Shown here: positions 14,895 to 16,505 of the stretch, in pieces
How the letters are laid out: every line of letters begins with the position of its first letter
Numbering within the stretch: the first letter of the stretch is position 1
Source of the DNA: an uncultured Collinsella sp.
Lineage (GTDB): Bacteria; Actinomycetota; Coriobacteriia; Coriobacteriales; Coriobacteriaceae
Assembly: GCA_900552755.1 (NCBI GenBank)
Contig: USAY01000032.1
Span: 1 to 16,505 of the forward strand
DNA length: 16,505 bases
Direction of reading: 5' to 3'
Program-made: the position numbers and the translations under genes
Notes under the pieces: model-generated
Seen by the model: only the letters and a program-made list of their open reading frames with translations
Database searches by the model: none
Told to the model about the DNA's origin: nothing

Positions 14895-15613
14895 AGCCGG
14901 CAAGCGGATACCTCGAGTGAGCCGACGTCGTCGAGTGAAAGAATAGCCCGCGAATCGTACTCCAAAGTAATCGGTTGCCAGATGAGGTCTTCAATGGTGC
15001 AGTTTAGCGTATTTGCGAGCGCCAATGCCGAGGATACCGAGGCACGGCGCAGGTCCAGTTGGTTTTGCTCGTAGAGCTGTATGGCACGGAGTTTGACTCC
15101 CGATTGGGCGGCCAGCTGCTTTTGGGTCAGGCCGGCTGCCTTTCGTGCTGCCTTGAGGCCCTTTTTGCCTGCCTGGGCTTTGTTCCATTTATCAATGACT
15201 ATCTGGGCGAATGTATCTTCGGAGGCCTCGTGAAGCGGATGGTACGAGCCGATAATCCAATCGAGTGGTGCCACTTCAAAAAGGTCGCTAAAACCTAGGC
15301 CGCACGTCCACTGCGTGTATGCCAAAACCCAGCCTGCCCAGTATTGCGGGGAACGGTCGAACGGATAGGCCTCCCTGAATTCGACGGGCTTCAGACCCGC
15401 GTGAACAATGATCTCGCGCGCAAGCTCGTCGCCCGACATGCCGCAGACAACGCGTGGGATACCGCGCTCAAACTGTTTCATCTCAAGAGCGTTTGACAAG
15501 ATCGCCGTCAGTTCGGTCGGATTCAGCCCTTGCTCGCAGAGGGCAAAATCGACTGCCTCGCCCAGCGTTCTCATAGCGTCCTCGAGATACACTTCACTGT
15601 ATGCGCAGGTCAT
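14891..15613 (-). CDS. XRE-family regulator with N-terminal toxin-associated domain (putative antitoxin)
   Basis: The 240-residue protein has two parts. Residues 1-145 (AYSEVYLEDAMRTLGEAVDFA, GMSGDELAREI, SPQYWAGWVLAYTQW, FSDLFEVAPL) match a domain I recall from gut Firmicutes and Actinobacteria beside DUF3990 genes. Residues 153-212 are an XRE/Cro helix-turn-helix (AARKAAGLTQKQLAAQSGVK, IQLYEQNQLDLRRA, LANTLNCTIEDL). The gene overlaps the end of the DUF3990 gene by 20 nt, and its ATG has AGGGG 10 nt upstream. A likely role is neutralising the DUF3990 protein and repressing the operon through the upstream inverted repeats; both are inference. Confidence 0.8.
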   Translation of the reverse strand: MTCAYSEVYLEDAMRTLGEAVDFALCEQGLNPTELTAILSNALEMKQFERGIPRVVCGMSGDELAREIIVHAGLKPVEFREAYPFDRSPQYWAGWVLAYTQWTCGLGFSDLFEVAPLDWIIGSYHPLHEASEDTFAQIVIDKWNKAQAGKKGLKAARKAAGLTQKQLAAQSGVKLRAIQLYEQNQLDLRRASVSSALALANTLNCTIEDLIWQPITLEYDSRAILSLDDVGSLEVSACRL

Positions 15614-16262
15614 CTGCAGTCATCCCCTCTCGAATGATGTCGACGATGCGGATTCCCTCAAACGGGTTTTCGGCAAGCAGCTGCCGATACTGTTCTCTTG
15701 CCGCTTCGTCTCGTTCCCTGGCCAATGGGCCATACAGGGCTAGCGGTGCGCGCTCAAATCCAGCAAATCGAATATTCTTAAACGCATGCTCGCTATTGAG
15801 CATGATCTGCTCCCCCAGGTTGCCAAGCCTCATAGATCGACCAAGTTGCTCAACGGTGATCGTATTGTTCACAAATGCCCTGGCATAGCTAAAGTACGAG
15901 TCGTCCGCACGCCATCCTCTAATCACATCATAGGCTTCAGTATCCGGTAAAAAGTGATCGTGGAGATATTCGCACGCCCCTACGGCAACGGCAGTATCTT
16001 TACGAAAAGAACGATGCTCTATGAGCAACGCAATCCAATGCATGACGCTATATTGCGGCGATAGCAGGTCGAGGATATTAAGATCGGTCATATCGAGTTC
16101 ATATCTATTTGCAAAACCATCGACATCCCGAGAGCATGCCCATTCCTTTGCAAGGTCGAGGCTCTCTGTGCAATAGAATCCCTGTCCATAGTCGTTATGG
16201 ATTTTCCCCAGGCCAAGCTGGGGAGCCTTAATGATTTTCTGAGAACCATGCCACAGTTTCAC
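15594..16262 (-). CDS. DUF3990 protein, ADP-ribosyltransferase-like putative toxin
   Basis: The 222-residue protein begins MKLWHGSQKII and has the DUF3990 pattern: LGLGKIHNDYGQGFYCTE (16-33), LAKEWA, ANRYELDMTDLNILDL, YDVIRGWRADDSYFSYARAF (111-130) and LGEQIMLNSEHAF (149-161). His5 in the first strand, the GxGFYCTE turn and Glu151-Gln152 occupy positions resembling the H, Y/S and E/Q motifs of the ADP-ribosyltransferase fold. That fold assignment, and toxicity, are inferences. The start is GTG at 16262, 6 nt after AGGAG. It is the first gene of a three-gene overlapping unit and is visibly more A+T-rich than the housekeeping genes, a sign of transfer. Confidence 0.82.
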   Translation of the reverse strand: MKLWHGSQKIIKAPQLGLGKIHNDYGQGFYCTESLDLAKEWACSRDVDGFANRYELDMTDLNILDLLSPQYSVMHWIALLIEHRSFRKDTAVAVGACEYLHDHFLPDTEAYDVIRGWRADDSYFSYARAFVNNTITVEQLGRSMRLGNLGEQIMLNSEHAFKNIRFAGFERAPLALYGPLARERDEAAREQYRQLLAENPFEGIRIVDIIREGMTADDLRIQ

Positions 16263-16278
16263 ACGAGTCTCCTAACTG

Positions 16279-16296
16279 CTATCGCCCTAACGATAG
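16279..16296. promoter_or_regulatory. Operator-like inverted repeat 1
   Basis: CTATCG-CCCTAA-CGATAG has perfect 6-bp arms and a 6-nt spacer. It lies 17 nt upstream of the DUF3990 start and overlaps a possible -10 (TAAACT, minus strand, 16295-16300). This is a natural site for autorepression by the XRE protein. Confidence 0.65.
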
Positions 16297-16306
16297 TTTA
16301 CCAGAA

Positions 16307-16322
16307 TATCGTCAGAGCGATA
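16307..16322. promoter_or_regulatory. Operator-like inverted repeat 2
   Basis: TATCG-TCAGAG-CGATA repeats the half-sites and the 6-nt spacer of repeat 1 with an unrelated spacer sequence. The two centres are 27 bp apart. Conserved arms with free spacers argue for a protein-binding site rather than an RNA structure. Confidence 0.65.
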
Positions 16323-16395
16323 CCAGTTATCTGGCGTATTCGACCGACGCCCTTACTCCACGATCTCTGGCAGAATAGATATTGTTTGATATTAG

Positions 16396-16428
16396 AGGCG
16401 CCTCCAATCAATGCGATTGAAGGCGCCT
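16396..16428. terminator. Strong intergenic hairpin, possible bidirectional terminator
   Basis: AGGCGCCTCCAATC and GATTGAAGGCGCCT form a 14-bp stem (one wobble) with a 5-nt loop. No T-run follows on either strand, only TTCTCC on plus and CTCTAATAT on minus. It may end a gene beyond the right edge. The surrounding 16,323-16,505 shows no convincing coding sequence. Confidence 0.5.
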
Positions 16429-16505
16429 TCTCCGCGAGCATTGTTTTGATTGAGTATTTGCTCGCTTGAGCACTGTTGAATATCGCGAAACAGCACCGCC
16501 GATAT

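Noticed and set aside
16197..16469. A 90-codon plus-strand frame at the right edge
   Set aside because: It overlaps the DUF3990 start and both operator-like repeats, and has no good ribosome-binding site.
1..16505. CRISPR arrays or rRNA genes
   Set aside because: I saw no regularly spaced repeat series and no rRNA-like sequence in the window.

Overview
The window reads as a G+C-rich actinobacterial chromosome segment, most likely from the class Coriobacteriia and possibly Collinsella-like. I infer this from gene content, gene order and codon style; no database search was made. The order SepIVA-like gene, yceD (DUF177), rpmF, plsX, acpP, rnc, smc resembles the mycobacterial Rv2927c-Rv2926c-rpmF-rnc-smc neighbourhood. 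Nearly everything from 12,290 down to 1 lies on the minus strand.

Housekeeping block (about 640-12,290, minus strand). Reading in the direction of transcription: tRNA-Asn with its own promoter and terminator; then asp23-family gene, fakA-like DAK/DhaL gene, recG, rsmD and coaD, packed with short gaps or 4-8 nt overlaps; then a SepIVA/DivIVA-like coiled-coil gene, yceD and rpmF; then plsX, acpP, rnc and smc. Together these serve fatty-acid/phospholipid synthesis (FakA, PlsX, ACP), ribosome and rRNA maturation (L32, YceD, RsmD, RNase III), CoA synthesis, DNA repair and chromosome organisation. Two terminator-like hairpins interrupt the rpmF-plsX-acpP stretch and probably tune expression.

Left edge (1 to about 657). 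The smc frame runs in frame into the C-terminal part of a TRAP-transporter solute-binding protein (DctP), followed by the start of a DctQ small permease. SMC loses its C-terminal ATPase head, and the junction falls in a short stretch plausible in both parents. A chimeric contig is the likeliest cause; a real rearrangement is the alternative.

Right accessory region (about 12,390-16,505). A G+C-rich IS30-family insertion sequence of about 1.6 kb carries a perfect 40-bp palindrome at its left end. Beyond it lies a visibly more A+T-rich, tightly overlapping three-gene operon on the minus strand: a DUF3990 protein (ADP-ribosyltransferase-like), a two-part XRE regulator, and a DUF3825 protein. Two copies of the same inverted repeat (TATCG-N6-CGATA) sit just upstream. 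This resembles an autoregulated toxin-antitoxin or defence module with an extra third gene, and is the best candidate here for a little-described system. The rightmost 240 bases hold these operators and a strong hairpin, and no convincing gene.
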